Shown: positions 26,948 to 38,573, numbered from the stretch's first letter. The stretch: 64,000 bases of DNA from Stenotrophomonas beteli (GCF_001431665.1 NZ_LLXV01000049.1:1-64000); one strand, 5' to 3'. Notes: generated by a model not told the origin, from the sequence alone. Made by a program: numbers and translations.

Positions 26948-27853
26948 CTACTGCAGGTGCAGGCCGATCCGCAGCACCGGCAGCAGCCATTCAATGAACA
27001 CCTGCACGCGCAGCGCACGGTGTTGCCGATGCGGTTGCAACAGGGTCACCGGCAAGGGCTGCGCCACGTACTGCGGCATCACCTCCACCAATGCGCCTGA
27101 TTCCAGTTCGGCCTGCACGTCGTAGCGCGGAATCTGCAGCAGCCCCAGTCCGGCCACGCAGCACGCGATCGACGCCTCGGCGCTGTTCACCCGCACCCAC
27201 CCAGGCATCGGCAGCGTGCGCAGCTGGCCGCCCTCCTGCCATTCCCACGGTTCCACCCGCGCCGTGGTCGGCGATGCGTAGTTCACCGCGCGGTGCTGCT
27301 GCAGGTCGTCAGGATGCTGCGGTACGCCGTGCCCGCGCAGGTAGGCCGGTGCGGCAACGTTGACGAAGTGGAGCTGGCCCAGCGTGCGGGCCACCAGGCT
27401 GGAATCGCCCAGCTGGCCAACCCGCAGCACCGCATCGCAACCGTCTTCGATCAGGTTCACCGCGCGGTCGGTCATGCCCAGGTCCACCTCCACCTGCGGA
27501 TACCGCGCGAAGAAATCCGGCAGCGCCGGGGCGATGATGCGACGGCCGATGCGGCTGGGCACGTCGATCTTCAGCAGGCCCATCGGTTGCGCGTCGTCCT
27601 GGCGGAACAGGGTTTCGGCGTCTTCAACCTCGGCGATCAGGCGCAGGCAGCGGGCATGGAACACGTCGCCGTCGTGGGTGGTGGACACCCGTCGGGTCGA
27701 GCGCTGCAGCAGGCGGGTGCCGAGCCGCTGCTCCAGCTCCGCAATGGCCGCCGAGACGGTGGAGCGGGGCAGGCCGAGCTGGTCGGCGGCGCGGGTGAAG
27801 CTGGCGCACTCCACGACCCGGGTGAAGATGCGGAAGCGATCGATCCGGTCCAT
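26948..27853 (-). CDS. LysR-family transcriptional regulator
   Basis: This 301-residue regulator has an N-terminal winged helix (FTRVVECASFTRAADQLGLP, then STVSAAIAELEQRLG) and a periplasmic-binding-like effector domain containing VDLGMTDRAVNLIEDGCDAV. It is of the CrgA/AaeR-like branch common in proteobacteria. It is divergent from a short-chain dehydrogenase with 117 bases between starts, the classical layout for a LysR regulator and its target. The gap holds an imperfect AATG..CGG / CCGCATT dyad near 27881-27904 that could be its site. The effector is unknown. Confidence 0.9.
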   Translation of the reverse strand: MDRIDRFRIFTRVVECASFTRAADQLGLPRSTVSAAIAELEQRLGTRLLQRSTRRVSTTHDGDVFHARCLRLIAEVEDAETLFRQDDAQPMGLLKIDVPSRIGRRIIAPALPDFFARYPQVEVDLGMTDRAVNLIEDGCDAVLRVGQLGDSSLVARTLGQLHFVNVAAPAYLRGHGVPQHPDDLQQHRAVNYASPTTARVEPWEWQEGGQLRTLPMPGWVRVNSAEASIACCVAGLGLLQIPRYDVQAELESGALVEVMPQYVAQPLPVTLLQPHRQHRALRVQVFIEWLLPVLRIGLHLQ

Positions 27854-27970
27854 TGTTCGCTGGCTCTGGAAAGTTAAGTCAATGTGGCGGGCTTTATCCG
27901 CATTTTCTGCACGATATCGTCGTCAGGGCAGGGTTGCCACCCCGGGCAGCCCCCTCCCGAGACCGAAGCC

Positions 27971-28744
27971 ATGACCGACCATTCCCTCAAGGGCAAGACC
28001 GTGCTGATCGCCGGTGGCGCCAAGAACCTGGGCGGACTGATCGCCCGCGACTTCGCCAGCCAGGGCGCCAAAGCCATCGTCATCCACTACAACAGCGCCG
28101 CCACCCAGGCCGAAGCAGAGGCGACCGTCGCCGCCGTGCAGGCCGCCGGCAGCAAGGCGGTGGCCCTGCAGGGCGACCTGACTTCGGCGGTGGCGATGGA
28201 GCGCTTGTTCGCCGATGCCGTGGCCGCAGTCGGCCGTCCCGACATCGCCATCAACACGGTGGGCAAGGTACTGAAGAAGCCGCTGCTGGACATCAGCGAA
28301 GCGGAGTACGACCAGATGAGCGCGGTCAACGCCAAGGCGGCGTTCTTCTTCCTCAAGGAAGCCGGCCGCCACGTCAACGACGGCGGCCGGATCTGCACCC
28401 TGGTCACCTCGCTGCTGGGTGCGTTCACGCCGTTCTACTCCAGCTATGCCGGCACCAAGGCGCCGGTGGAGCATTTCACCCGCGCGGCATCGAAGGAGTT
28501 CGGTGAGCGCGGCATCTCGGTGACCGCGATCGGGCCCGGTCCGATGGATACGCCGTTCTTCTATCCAGCCGAGAGTGCCGACGCGCAGGCGTATCACAAG
28601 ACCGCAGCGGCGCTGTCGGCGTTCACCCGCACGGGCCTGACCGACATCGCCGACATCGTGCCGTGGATCCGTTTCCTGGTCACCGATGGCTGGTGGATGA
28701 CCGGGCAGACCATCCTGGTCAATGGTGGGTACACCACCAAATAA
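27971..28744 (+). CDS. SDR-family oxidoreductase
   Basis: This 257-residue short-chain dehydrogenase/reductase has an N-terminal cofactor motif (VLIAGGAKNLGGLIARDF), an NxxG-like segment (INTVGKV) and the catalytic Ser-Tyr-Lys set in TSLLGAF and YAGTKAPVEHF. It ends with ILVNGGYTTK, standard for the family. The ATG at 27971 (MTDHSLKGKTVLIAGG) is preferred; 29 earlier in-frame codons lack family features. The Arg/Asn-type cofactor loop hints at NADP, weakly. It is probably controlled by the divergent LysR gene. The substrate is unknown. Confidence 0.88.
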   Translation: MTDHSLKGKTVLIAGGAKNLGGLIARDFASQGAKAIVIHYNSAATQAEAEATVAAVQAAGSKAVALQGDLTSAVAMERLFADAVAAVGRPDIAINTVGKVLKKPLLDISEAEYDQMSAVNAKAAFFFLKEAGRHVNDGGRICTLVTSLLGAFTPFYSSYAGTKAPVEHFTRAASKEFGERGISVTAIGPGPMDTPFFYPAESADAQAYHKTAAALSAFTRTGLTDIADIVPWIRFLVTDGWWMTGQTILVNGGYTTK

Positions 28745-28774
28745 TGCAGCCACGCGTGGCGTGGCTGCGGCCTC

Positions 28775-28837
28775 CCTGTAGAGTCGAGCCGTGCTCGACT
28801 CAGGCAACAGCAGTCGAGCATGGTTCGACTCTACAGG
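28775..28837. repeat. SMAG-type palindrome pair between SDR and leuB
   Basis: Two GTAG-ended stems face each other: CCTGTAGAGTCGAG... and ...TCGACTCTACAGG, each followed or preceded by a GTCGAGC/GCTCGAC hairpin. It lies between the convergent dehydrogenase and leuB genes, where it may end both transcripts although it lacks a T-run. Confidence 0.85.
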
Positions 28838-28851
28838 TGTTGCCGGACAGG

Positions 28852-29913
28852 TCAGCCCAGCCTGGCCAGCACCGCGTCGGTCGCGGCGGCGGTGCTTACC
28901 GCCTGGCCCTTGGCGGCCAGATCGGCGGTGAACACGCCGTCGTCCAGCACCGCGTGCACGGCCGCTTCCACCGCCGCAGCCTCTGCTTCCAGCCCGAGCG
29001 AATGGCGCAGCAGCATCGCGGCGCTGAAGATCGTCGCGTACGGATTGGCGATGCCCTTGCCGGCGATGTCCGGGGCCGAACCGTGGATGGGTTCGTAGAT
29101 GCCGACCGCACCCGCCTCGCCCAGCGAGGCCGAGGGCAGCAGGCCCAGCGAACCGGCCAGCATCGAAGCTTCGTCGGTGAGGATGTCGCCGAACATGTTC
29201 TCGGTCACGATCACGTCGTACTCGCGCGGCTTGGCCAGCAGGTGCATGGCCATCGAATCGACCAGCTGGTGTTCCAGCGCCACGTCCGGGAACTCCTCGC
29301 GGCCGATGCGCGCGGCCACGTCACGCCACAGGCGCGAGGTTTCCAGCACGTTGGCCTTGTCCACCGAGGTGACCTTGCCGCGGCGTTGCCGGGCCAGGCC
29401 GAACGCACTGCGCAGCACGCGTTCGATTTCGGCCACGGTGTAGCGGCACAGGTCGCTGGCGCTGTCGGCGTCGCGGGTCTTGTCACCGAAGTAGATGCCG
29501 CCGGTCAGTTCGCGTACCACCACGAAGTCCACGCCCTGCAGCAGCTCAGCCTTGATCGGCGAGGCGTGCAGCGCGGCCTCGTGGGTGCGCACCGGGCGCA
29601 GGTTGGCGTACAGGCCCAGTGCCTTGCGGATCGCCAGCAGGCCCTGTTCCGGGCGCACCTTGGCGTTCGGATCGGACCACTTCGGGCCGCCGACCGCGCC
29701 CAGCAGCACCGCGTTGGCGGCCTTGCAGGCTTCCAGGGTCGACGCCGGCAGTGGCTCGCCATGGCGATCGATGGCGATGCCACCAATGTCATGCTCGCTG
29801 AAGGTGAAGGTGTGGTTGAAGCGTTCGGCGACGGCCTTCAGGACGGCGACCGCCGCGGCGGCCACTTCCGGGCCGATGCCATCACCGGGCAGGACAACAA
29901 TCTCAGCGTGCAT
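28852..29913 (-). CDS. leuB: 3-isopropylmalate dehydrogenase
   Basis: This 353-residue cytoplasmic enzyme oxidises and decarboxylates 3-isopropylmalate to 2-ketoisocaproate in leucine synthesis. It opens with [13 protein letters not shown] and contains [18 protein letters not shown] and [19 protein letters not shown], all diagnostic. The ATG at 29913 (MHAEIVVL) overlaps the end of leuD by 11 bases, implying translational coupling; a longer frame upstream lies within leuD. It is the last gene of the ilv-leu operon and is followed by a SMAG repeat. Confidence 0.97.
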   Translation of the reverse strand: MHAEIVVLPGDGIGPEVAAAAVAVLKAVAERFNHTFTFSEHDIGGIAIDRHGEPLPASTLEACKAANAVLLGAVGGPKWSDPNAKVRPEQGLLAIRKALGLYANLRPVRTHEAALHASPIKAELLQGVDFVVVRELTGGIYFGDKTRDADSASDLCRYTVAEIERVLRSAFGLARQRRGKVTSVDKANVLETSRLWRDVAARIGREEFPDVALEHQLVDSMAMHLLAKPREYDVIVTENMFGDILTDEASMLAGSLGLLPSASLGEAGAVGIYEPIHGSAPDIAGKGIANPYATIFSAAMLLRHSLGLEAEAAAVEAAVHAVLDDGVFTADLAAKGQAVSTAAATDAVLARLG

Positions 29914-30481
29914 GCTCACTCTCGTAGCGTTCGATTTCGGGGACACGGCCCAACAGATAGCCCAACTGGTCGACACCTTCCAGCAGGCAGGTCTGCGAGA
30001 AGCCATCCAGCGGGAAGGAATAGACGCGGCCATCCGGCGTGCGCAGTTCGCGCGCGGCCACGTCGATGGTCAGCTCATCGTCCGGGCGCTGCATCAGCGC
30101 CTGCACGTCGGCTTCGTCCAGCACGATCGGCAGCAGGCCGTTCTTCAGCGAGTTGCCGCGGAAGATGTCGGCGATCTCGCTGCTTACAATGGCGCGCAGG
30201 CCGAGGTCGGTCAGCGCCCACGGTGCATGCTCGCGCGATGAGCCGCAGCCGAAGTTGCGGCCCGCCAGCAGGATGCTGCGGCCGGCATTGCGCGGCTGGT
30301 TGAAGGCAAAGTCGGCCACCGGCGCACCATCGGCCTGCCAGCGCCAGTCGTTGAACGCATTGCGGCCCAGGCCGGCACGCTCGGTGGTGGACAGGAACCG
30401 TGCCGGAATGATCTGGTCGGTGTCGATGTTGGTCTGGCGCAGCACCACGCTGGCCGAGGTCAGGGTACGGAAACCGGCCAT
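29903..30481 (-). CDS. leuD: 3-isopropylmalate dehydratase small subunit
   Basis: This 192-residue small subunit of isopropylmalate isomerase carries [16 protein letters not shown] and [17 protein letters not shown], the swivel-domain motifs. With LeuC it converts 2- to 3-isopropylmalate. The ATG at 30481 shares one base with the leuC stop (TGATG), and its own end overlaps leuB, so the three genes are tightly coupled. Length fits LeuD (about 200). Confidence 0.97.
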   Translation of the reverse strand: MAGFRTLTSASVVLRQTNIDTDQIIPARFLSTTERAGLGRNAFNDWRWQADGAPVADFAFNQPRNAGRSILLAGRNFGCGSSREHAPWALTDLGLRAIVSSEIADIFRGNSLKNGLLPIVLDEADVQALMQRPDDELTIDVAARELRTPDGRVYSFPLDGFSQTCLLEGVDQLGYLLGRVPEIERYESEHAR

Positions 30482-31899
30482 CACGCCACCTCCTGTGCGA
30501 ACAGTTCGCGGGTATCGGCAACGTGCCCGTTCACTGCGGCCCACGCCGCGCTCATCGGCGAGGCCAGCAGCGTGCGCGAACCGGGACCCTGGCGGCCCTC
30601 GAAGTTGCGGTTGCTGGTGCTCACGGCCAGCTGGCCGGGCGCCACCAGATCACCGTTCATGGCAATGCACATCGAGCAGCCCGGCTCGCGCCATTCGGCA
30701 CCCGCAGCGCGCACGATCTCGTGGATGCCTTCGGCTTCAGCCTCGCGCTTGACGATCTCCGAGCCCGGCACCACCAGCATGCGCACGCGCTCGGCGACGC
30801 GGCGTCCACGCAGCACCTGCGCCACTTCACGCATGTCGCTCAGGCGGCCGTTGGTGCACGAGCCGACGAACACCACGTCCACCGGCGTGCCGGCCAGTGC
30901 CTTGCCGGCCTGGAAGTGCATGTAGTCCAGGCCCTTCTGTGCGGCGGCATCGTTGGCGGCGGGAATCGGTGCATCCACCGCGATGGCCGTGCCCGGATGG
31001 GTGCCCCAGGTCAGGGTCGGGCGGATGTCGGCGGCGTCGATGTGCACCTCGCTGTCGAAGCGCGCACCGTCATCGCTGCGCAGCTGTTGCCAGCGGGCGA
31101 CGGCGGCATCGAAGTCGGCGCCCTTGGGGCCGCGCGGGGTATTGGCGACGAAGTCGAAGGTGACCTGGTCCGGGGCGACCATGCCGGCACGCGCGCCGGC
31201 CTCGATCGACATGTTGCACAGGGTCATGCGCTGTTCCATGTCCATCGCTTCGATGGTGCTGCCACGGAACTCGATCACATGCCCGGTGCCGCCGTTGACG
31301 CCGATCACGCCGATGATGTGCAGGACCACGTCCTTGGCGCCGACGCCGGATGCCAGCGCACCGTCAACGGTGATTGCCAGGGTCCTGGCCTTGCGCTGCA
31401 GCAGGCACTGGGTGGCCAGCACGTGGCCGACTTCACTGGTGCCGATGCCGAACGCCAGCGAACCGAACGCGCCGTGGGTGGAGGTGTGGCTGTCGCCACA
31501 GACGATGGTCATGCCGGGCTGGGTGAAGCCCTGCTCGGGCGCGATCACGTGGACGATGCCGCGGTTGTCCGAAGCCATGTCGAACAGCTCGATGCCGTGC
31601 TCGGCGCAGTTGCGCGCCAGCGTGGCGACCTGCGCTTCGGAGGCGGCGCTGGCATAGGGCAGCGTGCCGTCGGCGCCGGCCGGCAGGGTCGGCGTGGAAT
31701 GGTCCATCGTCGCCTTGGTACGGTCCGGGCGGCGCGGCGACAGGCCACGCTCGCGCAGCTCGGTGAACGCCTGCGGCGAGGTCACCTCGTGGATCAGGTG
31801 CAGGTCGATGTACAGCACGGCGGGCGCGCTTTCAGATTCGGGAACCACCACGTGGGCGTCCCACAGTTTGTCGTACAGGGTGCGGGGTGCGGAAGTCAT
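30481..31899 (-). CDS. leuC: 3-isopropylmalate dehydratase large subunit
   Basis: This 472-residue aconitase-family subunit binds a [4Fe-4S] cluster. Family motifs are [51 protein letters not shown] and [14 protein letters not shown]; the Cys residues in the last two, plus one earlier, are cluster ligands. Length is typical (about 466-476). It starts 60 bases downstream of the methyltransferase gene and overlaps leuD. It acts as a heterodimer with LeuD. Confidence 0.97.
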   Translation of the reverse strand: MTSAPRTLYDKLWDAHVVVPESESAPAVLYIDLHLIHEVTSPQAFTELRERGLSPRRPDRTKATMDHSTPTLPAGADGTLPYASAASEAQVATLARNCAEHGIELFDMASDNRGIVHVIAPEQGFTQPGMTIVCGDSHTSTHGAFGSLAFGIGTSEVGHVLATQCLLQRKARTLAITVDGALASGVGAKDVVLHIIGVIGVNGGTGHVIEFRGSTIEAMDMEQRMTLCNMSIEAGARAGMVAPDQVTFDFVANTPRGPKGADFDAAVARWQQLRSDDGARFDSEVHIDAADIRPTLTWGTHPGTAIAVDAPIPAANDAAAQKGLDYMHFQAGKALAGTPVDVVFVGSCTNGRLSDMREVAQVLRGRRVAERVRMLVVPGSEIVKREAEAEGIHEIVRAAGAEWREPGCSMCIAMNGDLVAPGQLAVSTSNRNFEGRQGPGSRTLLASPMSAAWAAVNGHVADTRELFAQEVA

Positions 31900-31959
31900 G
31901 CGTATGCCTGGCAGAAGTACGAAATAGCGGACATCAGGAAAGATAGCGAAAAGGTCATG

Positions 31960-32739
31960 TCAGCGGCGGCGGGCGAGCACGCGCAGCCGCACGTAGTCGG
32001 CCAGCGGCTGGCCGGTGGCGCTGCGCGGCAGATCGGCCAGCAGCGCGGTGGCGGCCTCGCGCACGGTGGCGCGGGCATCGGCCGGCAGGTCATCCAGCAG
32101 CGGCGCGGCGAACACCCGCAGCCAGCCGGCAACGCCGGTCGGCAGCGCGGTCGGGCGCGGCGTGCACTCGATCAGTTGAATCTGGAAACCATGCTGGCGC
32201 AGGCGGTCGGCGTAGGCATCGGCCGTCGGGAAATACCACTGGAACGTGCTGGAACCGTGGCCGTGGGCCACGCGCGCAGCCTGTACCGCAGCAATGATCG
32301 TTGCGACGTTGCCGTGGCCGCCGAACTCGGCGACGAAACGTCCACCCGGGCGCAAGGCCCGGCGCACGCCTTCCAGCACCCGGTCGGGGTTGCCCATCCA
32401 GTGCAGCGCGGCGTTGCTGAACACCGCATCGAATTCACTGTTGAAGGTCAGCGCGTGGCCATCCATCACCTGCGCATCGACGCCACGCGCGCGGGCGGCG
32501 ACCACCAGTTCCGGCGAAGCATCCACGCCGTGGATGCGTGCACCGCTCAGGGCCAGCTCGGTGCTGAGCACGCCATCGCCACAGCCCAGGTCGAGGATGC
32601 GCTCCCCGGCGCGCGGGTCGAGCAGGCGCGCGACCGCACCGCCGAGCAACGGCACGAAGCCGGCGTCGATCGCATAGTCCTGGGCGTTCCACTGCTGGCC
32701 AGCGGCGCTGGCCGGGGTGGGGGTGTCGAAGGCGCTCAT
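31960..32739 (-). CDS. class I SAM-dependent methyltransferase
   Basis: This 259-residue protein has SAM motif I (RILDLGCGDGVLSTELALSG), the acidic residue after strand 2 (IHGVDASPELV) and a methyltransferase-11 core (FNSEFDAVFSNAALHWM). The DAVFSNAALHWM segment resembles trans-aconitate methyltransferases and similar small-molecule enzymes. The ATG at 32739 is 10 bases from the leuA stop, so it is cotranscribed within the ilv-leu operon. The substrate is unknown; one of the isopropylmalate or aconitate-like acids is a possible guess. Confidence 0.8.
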   Translation of the reverse strand: MSAFDTPTPASAAGQQWNAQDYAIDAGFVPLLGGAVARLLDPRAGERILDLGCGDGVLSTELALSGARIHGVDASPELVVAARARGVDAQVMDGHALTFNSEFDAVFSNAALHWMGNPDRVLEGVRRALRPGGRFVAEFGGHGNVATIIAAVQAARVAHGHGSSTFQWYFPTADAYADRLRQHGFQIQLIECTPRPTALPTGVAGWLRVFAAPLLDDLPADARATVREAATALLADLPRSATGQPLADYVRLRVLARRR

Positions 32740-32749
32740 CTCGGCTTCC

Positions 32750-34335
<1,586 letters not shown>

Positions 34336-34339
<4 letters not shown>

Positions 34340-35427
34340 AGGGAAATCTCCTCGACAGCGGGTGCGACGGCTTGCAGGGGGGAAGGGGAAGATGTGCGGG
34401 ATGGGGGCGCGCTGGCCTTGGCTGGCGAGCGCGGGGGTTCGCTGCGCCGTCGCCGCGGTTTGCGCGGCGGGCGTGGACGGATGTCGGTGAGCAGGCCGGC
34501 CAGTACGCCGGCATCGATGTTGCCGCCGGACACCACCGCGCACTTGCGACGGCCTGCGACGCGACGACCGGCCGCCAGCGCCAGCGCGCCGGCGCCCTCG
34601 GCGATGATGTGTTCTTCCAGCGCCAGCCGGACCAGGGTTTCGCGCAGTTCGGCCTCGCGCACGATCACCACATCGTCCAGCAGCGAGCTGCACAGGCGGC
34701 GGGTCAGGAAGCCGGGGATCTTTACCCGCACGCCGTCAGCCAGCGAGGCTGCGGGGGCAATGTCGCGCAGATCACCGCGGATCGCGCGCGCCATCGAATC
34801 GACACCTTCCACCTGTGCGCCGATCACGCGCACGCCCTGTGATTTCAGCGCCAGCGCAACGCCGGAGGCCAGCCCGCCGCCGCCGATCGGCACGATCACC
34901 ACGTCGGGAGCGTGCGCGGCCAGCTCGATGCCGACCGTGCCCTGGCCGGCGATCACGTCGGCATCGTCGAACGCGGACAGGAAACGGTAGCCATGGCGCT
35001 GTGCCAGTTCCACGGCGAAGGCATAGGCCTCGTCATAGCTGTTGCCGTGCTGGCGCACGGTGGCGCCCCAGTGGGCGACACCAGCGATCTTGGTGGCCGG
35101 GGCGCCGTGCGGCATCACGGTGATCGCCGGCACGTCCAGGCGGTAGGCGGCCCAGGCCACGCCCTGGGCGTGGTTGCCAGCCGAAGCGCAGATCACCGGC
35201 CGGCTATCGCCGCGCTCGCGGCCGGCCAGCAGCGCGTTCAGTGCACCGCGCACCTTGTAGGAGCCGGTGCGCTGCAGGTTCTCCAGCTTCAGCCAGGTAC
35301 CGAAGCGTTCGGCATGGTGCAGTGGGGTGGGCGGCAGGAAGCGGCGCAGGCGGGCCTGCGCGGCCAGGACATCGGCGACGCTTACGTCGCCGACATCGCT
35401 TTCCTGGCTGGTATCAGCGGCCGGCAT
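34336..35427 (-). CDS. ilvA: threonine dehydratase (biosynthetic position, TdcB-like length)
   Basis: This 363-residue PLP enzyme converts threonine to 2-ketobutyrate, the entry to isoleucine. The PLP lysine is in [15 protein letters not shown]; the phosphate loop is [13 protein letters not shown]. It lacks the ACT-like regulatory domains of long IlvA proteins. Instead, after about residue 315 (VLAGLLTDI), it has an unusual tail of about 45 residues rich in Arg, Pro and Ser ([10 protein letters not shown]). The ATG at 35427 lies inside the preceding 37-codon ORF. It is in an operon with ilvCGM and leuA, so a biosynthetic role is likely despite catabolic-type length. Confidence 0.85.
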
Positions 35428-35527
35428 GGGCCACCGGCGGGGTGCGGGCGACCACCGCATGCGGGCACGGGCGGCGAAGAAGACGCCTCCGTACCGGCAC
35501 CGTGGTCATTACGGTACGGGTGTTCAT
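35414..35527 (-). CDS. 37-residue ORF bridging ilvM and ilvA
   Basis: This small ORF starts at ATG 35527, overlapping the ilvM stop as ATGA, and ends 14 bases inside ilvA. The front is Thr/Val-rich (MNTRTVMTTVPV) and the rest is Arg-rich. Its first 39 bases can fold into an 8-bp perfect hairpin (CCGTACCG at 35519-35512, CGGTACGG at 35496-35489). It could be a coupling or stalling peptide that governs ilvA translation, or simply a chance frame in a linker. I recognise no family. Confidence 0.4.
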   Translation of the reverse strand: MNTRTVMTTVPVRRRLLRRPCPHAVVARTPPVAHAGR

Positions 35528-35775
35528 GGCGATACTCCTTCCACCGCGGTGACCTGCACGGACACGCAGTCGTAGATCTTCTCGATCTGCCGGCACAGCG
35601 TTTCGGCCGGGCGCTGACCATCCACCACCAGTTGCAGGTGCCAGCGGCCATCGTCGGCGGCCACCGGCGCACCGCTGATCGCACGCGGCGCGAAGCCGCG
35701 ACGCTCGGCCATGCCGATCACGCGCAGCAGCGCGCCCTCGGCCGGGTGCAGCACCAGGTCAAGCCGGTAGTGCAT
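35524..35775 (-). CDS. ilvM: acetolactate synthase small (ACT) subunit, IlvM-like
   Basis: This 83-residue single ACT-domain protein (MHYRLDLVLHPAEGALLRVI, then WHLQLVVDGQRP) matches IlvM in length and position, directly after the catalytic subunit. It activates the large subunit and may confer valine response. The ATG at 35775 overlaps ilvG by 17 bases, and its stop overlaps the next small ORF. Confidence 0.9.
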   Translation of the reverse strand: MHYRLDLVLHPAEGALLRVIGMAERRGFAPRAISGAPVAADDGRWHLQLVVDGQRPAETLCRQIEKIYDCVSVQVTAVEGVSP

Positions 35776-37495
35776 TGGGGGTCTCCTGGCGGGCGTGGGC
35801 GGGGTTGCTTTCCAGCATGGTGCTGTTGGCGGTGTTCGGCGGCACCAGCGGCCACACGTTGGCGCGTGCATCAATGGCGACGTGCAGCAGCGCCGGGCCG
35901 GGTTCGGCCAGCAGCGCGGCCAGTCCACCCTCGACGTCGTCGCGCGCCTCGATGCGGGTGGCGGCAATGCCGAATACCTGCGCCAGTGCGACGAAGTCCG
36001 GGTTGTCGGACAGGTCGATTTCGCTGTAGCGCTCGGCGAAGAACAGCTCCTGCCACTGCCGCACCATGCCCAGCGAACTGTTGTCCAGCAGCACGATCTT
36101 CACCGGCAGGCGGCAGCGGGCAATGGTCGCCAGCTCCTGCACGTTCATCATGAAGCTGCCATCGCCGGACACCAGCACCACGGTGCGGTCCGGGCAGGCG
36201 AACTGCGCGCCCATCGCCGCCGGCAGGCCGAAGCCCATGGTGCCCAGCGCGCCACTGGTCAGGTGGTTGCGCGGGTGGTTGAAGCGGCAATGCTGGGCCA
36301 CCCACATCTGGTGCTGGCCGACGTCGCAGGCGATCACCGCATCGGCCGGCGCCAGCTCGCTCAGGCGCTTCAGCAGGGCCGGCGCGTAGATGTGCTGGCC
36401 CGGTGCGTCGTAGCGTGCGGCGAAGCGATCGCGATGCTGCGCACAGCGCCTGCGCCATGCGTCCTGGTGGGCCCTGGGGGAGGGGAAGGCCGCACGCAGG
36501 GCACGGATGGCATGGCCGACATTGCCGGGCACGGCGACATCGGCACTGCGCAGCTTGGAGATCTCGTACGCATCGGCATCGATGTGGACGACACGGGCGA
36601 AGGGAGCGAATTCGGCCAGCTTGCCGGTGGCACGGTCATCGAAGCGGGCACCCAGTACCAGCAGCAGGTCACTTTCCTGCACCGCCATGTTGGCCGCGCG
36701 CGTGCCATGCATGCCCAGCATGCCCAGCGACTGCGGGTGCTGCGGGGGCAGTGCGCCCAGGCCACGCAGCGTCATCACGGTAGGGATGGCGCTGGCCTCG
36801 ACGAAGTCACGCAGGTCCTGCACGGCATCGCCCAGGGCGATGCCGCCACCGGCGTAGACCACCGGCTTCTCGGCCGCCGCCAACGCGGCAATGGCCTCGG
36901 CGATGGCCGCCTCGGTTGGGGCCGGCGGCGGTTCGATGCTGCTCGGAACATGCATGGGCAGATGGCTGGCATCGGCCAGCTGCACGTCCTTGGGCAGGTC
37001 GATCAGCACCGGGCCGGGGCGGCCCTCGCGGGCGATGCGGAACGCATCGGCCACCACGCGCGGCAGGTCATCGACGCTGCGCACCAGCCAGCTGTGCTTG
37101 ACGATCGGCATCGTCAGGCCGAACACATCCAGTTCCTGGAAGGCGTCGGTGCCCAGCAGCGGCGTGCCGACCTGGCCGGTGATGCAGACCATCGGCACCG
37201 AATCCAGCATCGCGTCGGCGATGCCGGTGACCAGGTTGGAGGCGCCCGGGCCGGAGGTGGCCACGCAGACGCCCACCTGGTTGCTGGCGCGGGCGAAGCC
37301 GTTGGCGGCCAGTGCCGCGCCCTGCTCATGGCGCACCAGGATGTGCTTCAGCGACGAATCCACCAGCGCGTCGTAGAACGGCATGATGGTGCCGCCGGGA
37401 TAGCCGAACAGCGTGCGGACGCCTTCGGCCTCCAGTGCCTGGGTCAGCCAGCGCGCGCCGTTGGGCGGCGCGCTGCGGTGTGTGGAAGAGTTCAT
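35759..37495 (-). CDS. ilvG: acetolactate synthase catalytic subunit
   Basis: This 578-residue ThDP-dependent enzyme makes acetolactate or acetohydroxybutyrate. The N-terminal PYR domain has GYPGGTIMPFYDALVDS and the catalytic Glu in RHEQGAALAANGFAR. The middle domain has the FAD-contact segment GARFDDRATG. The C-terminal PP domain has GDGSFMMNVQELATIARCRL and NNSSLGMV-like DNSSLGMVRQWQ. It follows ilvC by 39 bases and overlaps ilvM. The symbol follows pairing with an IlvM-type small subunit. Confidence 0.95.
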   Translation of the reverse strand: MNSSTHRSAPPNGARWLTQALEAEGVRTLFGYPGGTIMPFYDALVDSSLKHILVRHEQGAALAANGFARASNQVGVCVATSGPGASNLVTGIADAMLDSVPMVCITGQVGTPLLGTDAFQELDVFGLTMPIVKHSWLVRSVDDLPRVVADAFRIAREGRPGPVLIDLPKDVQLADASHLPMHVPSSIEPPPAPTEAAIAEAIAALAAAEKPVVYAGGGIALGDAVQDLRDFVEASAIPTVMTLRGLGALPPQHPQSLGMLGMHGTRAANMAVQESDLLLVLGARFDDRATGKLAEFAPFARVVHIDADAYEISKLRSADVAVPGNVGHAIRALRAAFPSPRAHQDAWRRRCAQHRDRFAARYDAPGQHIYAPALLKRLSELAPADAVIACDVGQHQMWVAQHCRFNHPRNHLTSGALGTMGFGLPAAMGAQFACPDRTVVLVSGDGSFMMNVQELATIARCRLPVKIVLLDNSSLGMVRQWQELFFAERYSEIDLSDNPDFVALAQVFGIAATRIEARDDVEGGLAALLAEPGPALLHVAIDARANVWPLVPPNTANSTMLESNPAHARQETPNALPA

Positions 37496-37534
37496 GGGGG
37501 AACCTTGCAGAGCGGGTGGGGGAGGGCCGCGCGG

Positions 37535-38509
37535 TTACGCGGCCTGTCCTTGCAACCAGACCATCTTGGCGCGCAGTTCCTTGCCCACCTTTTCGATCGG
37601 GTGCTCCAGGTCGGCCTGCTTGAACCGGTTGTAGTTCGGCAGGCCCGCTTCGTACTCGGCCACCCAGTTCTTGGTGAAGGTGCCGTCCTGGATGTCCTTC
37701 AGCACTTCCTTCATGCGCGCCTTGGTGCCGGCGTCGATCACCCGCGGGCCGCTGACGTAGTCGCCGTACTGCGCGGTCTCGGAGATGAATTCCAGCATGC
37801 GCGAGATGCCACCTTCGTAGAACAGGTCCACGATCAGCTTCAGTTCGTGCAGCACTTCGTAGTAGGCGATCTCCGGCTGGTAACCGGCTTCGACCAGGGT
37901 CTCGAAACCGGCCTGCACCAGCGCCGAAGCGCCGCCGCACAGCACGGCCTGCTCGCCGAACAGATCGGTTTCGGTTTCTTCCTTGAAAGTGGTCTGGATC
38001 AGGTTGGCGCGGGCGCCGCCGAGGCCAGCCGCATAGGCCTGTGCATGCTGCGCTGCCTTGCCGCTGGTGTCCTGGTAGACCGCCCAGATGCAGGGCACGC
38101 CGCGGCCGATCTCGTACTCGCGGCGCACCAGCGCACCCGGGCCCTTGGGCGCGACCAGCACCACGTCCAGGTCGGCGCGCGGCTCGATCATGCCGTAATG
38201 CACGTTCAGGCCATGGGCGAACAGCAGGCAGGCGCCCTGTTTCATGTTCGGTGCCAGTACCTCGTTGTAGAGCTTCTTCTGCACCATGTCCGGGGTCAGC
38301 ACGGCCACCAGGTCGGCCTCCTTCACCGCCTCGGCGGGGGCCACCACGGTGAAGCCGTCGGCCTGTGCCTTGGCTTCGGTGGGGCCGCCCGGACGCAGGC
38401 CTACCACCACGTCGAAGCCGGATTCGCGCAGGTTCAGTGCGTGGGCGCGGCCCTGGCTGCCGTAGCCGATGACGGCGATCTTGGTCTGGGGCAGGTCGTT
38501 GGTGCTCAT
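37535..38509 (-). CDS. ilvC: ketol-acid reductoisomerase
   Basis: This 324-residue class I (short) enzyme converts acetolactate to dihydroxyisovalerate with NADPH and Mg. The Rossmann start is [21 protein letters not shown] loop with Arg and Ser-type NADPH contacts follows (GLRPGG). The knotted C-terminal domain contains [12 protein letters not shown] and [20 protein letters not shown], with its Mg-binding Asp and Glu. The ATG at 38509 has AGGAA about nine bases upstream. It is the first structural gene of the ilv-leu operon, behind two attenuator-like structures. Confidence 0.97.
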   Translation of the reverse strand: MSTNDLPQTKIAVIGYGSQGRAHALNLRESGFDVVVGLRPGGPTEAKAQADGFTVVAPAEAVKEADLVAVLTPDMVQKKLYNEVLAPNMKQGACLLFAHGLNVHYGMIEPRADLDVVLVAPKGPGALVRREYEIGRGVPCIWAVYQDTSGKAAQHAQAYAAGLGGARANLIQTTFKEETETDLFGEQAVLCGGASALVQAGFETLVEAGYQPEIAYYEVLHELKLIVDLFYEGGISRMLEFISETAQYGDYVSGPRVIDAGTKARMKEVLKDIQDGTFTKNWVAEYEAGLPNYNRFKQADLEHPIEKVGKELRAKMVWLQGQAA

Positions 38510-38531
38510 GGGGGAGGTTCCTTGCGGTGGG

Positions 38532-38573
38532 AAGAAAAAAGAACGGCCGGTCGTCGAGGTGACGTGCCGGCCG
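38532..38573 (-). terminator. second attenuator terminator, 23 bases before ilvC
   Basis: The minus-strand RNA forms a stem with arms CGGCCGGCACGTC and GACGACCGGCCG around ACCTC, followed by TTCTTTTTTCTT. Its 5' arm contains CCGGCAC (38570-38564). That sequence can instead pair with GTGCCGG repeats inside the Thr-rich leader ORF, giving an antiterminator. It lies directly before the ilvC ribosome-binding site. Confidence 0.8.
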
